A stretch of 64,000 bases of DNA from Bradyrhizobium sp. LMTR 3. Its GTDB lineage: Bacteria; Pseudomonadota; Alphaproteobacteria; Rhizobiales; Xanthobacteraceae. The translations under genes and the position numbers were made by a program. Positions 63,906-64,000 of this stretch are shown here, piece after piece. Within the stretch, counting starts at the first letter, position 1; the number at the start of each line of letters is the position of its first letter. The stretch is taken from assembly GCF_001693485.1 (NCBI RefSeq), contig NZ_MAXC01000005.1, positions 1-64,000 of the forward strand, written 5' to 3'. The notes beneath the pieces are model-generated. The model ran no database searches. It was not told where the DNA came from and saw nothing but the letters and a program-made list of their open reading frames with translations.

Positions 63906-64000
63906 CTATTCAGCGGCGCTGGTCATGCTCGGCGGCGGCGCGAACGCCGCCTCCAGCGCTTCAAATTCGACCGGGAGCATGTCGCAGAGAATCTGGACAT
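63906..64000 (-). CDS. 3' end of an unidentified gene upstream of the epoxide hydrolase
   Basis: The minus-strand frame from the window edge ends with TAG at 63906-63908 and gives about 30 residues, with ILCDMLPVEFEALEAAF before a tail of Pro, Ser and Ala. It is 9 bases before the epoxide hydrolase start, typical for an operon. The fragment is too short to name. Confidence 0.55.
   Translation of the reverse strand, partial: VQILCDMLPVEFEALEAAFAPPPSMTSAAE

Overview
The window looks like chromosomal DNA of a GC-rich alphaproteobacterium of the Bradyrhizobium/Rhodopseudomonas type. This is inferred from several Liv-type transport genes, a cluster of near-identical chemoreceptors, paaXABCDEIK, a class III type PHA synthase, a CYP102-like P450-reductase fusion, and many palindromic intergenic repeats ending in sequences such as GTAGGGTGGGC or GTCATTGCGAGG. 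No rRNA, tRNA, CRISPR array, transposase or phage gene was seen.

Layout. 1-14.4 kb: htpX, a VOC protein, an exported M20D amidohydrolase, an acyl-CoA dehydrogenase, a flavin-reductase-like protein, an alpha/beta hydrolase with a Cys nucleophile elbow, a YghU-type GST, a class V aminotransferase, a Baeyer-Villiger monooxygenase, a nitronate monooxygenase-like protein and a thiolase-like protein. 14.4-23.8 kb: four chemoreceptors with almost the same signalling domain but different sensor domains, with an AraC regulator among them. 24-27.8 kb: a four-gene tetronate (threonate/erythronate) pathway, ltnD-otnI-otnK divergent from otnC. 27.8-33.5 kb: a DUF1445 gene followed by a complete livKHMGF transporter. 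33.5-40.6 kb: a divergent LysR gene with an N-carbamoylase-type hydrolase and a 2-hydroxyacid dehydrogenase, then tartrate dehydrogenase, an SDR without the usual catalytic residues, and an amidase. 40.6-43.7 kb: a sulfite-oxidase-like protein, a hydrolase-OsmC fusion and a YeeE/YedE sulfur transporter. 43.9-51.9 kb: the phenylacetate operon. 52.3-58.6 kb: lipase-like hydrolase, DUF445, phasin, and phaE-phaC-GNAT. 58.7-64 kb: spermidine-synthase-like protein, P450-reductase fusion, epoxide hydrolase and the end of one more gene.

How it works together. The left and right parts carry oxidative and acyl-CoA catabolism (BVMO, P450, epoxide hydrolase, phenylacetyl-CoA epoxidation) feeding acyl-CoA, some of which can be stored as PHA. 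The middle joins chemoreceptors, a high-affinity transporter and sugar-acid/ureide-type enzymes. The most original candidates are the DUF1445-livKHMGF / LysR-carbamoylase-dehydrogenase module (about 27.8-36.8 kb), the redox/sulfur trio at 40.6-43.7 kb, and the strong bias of palindromic repeats towards convergent gene ends.
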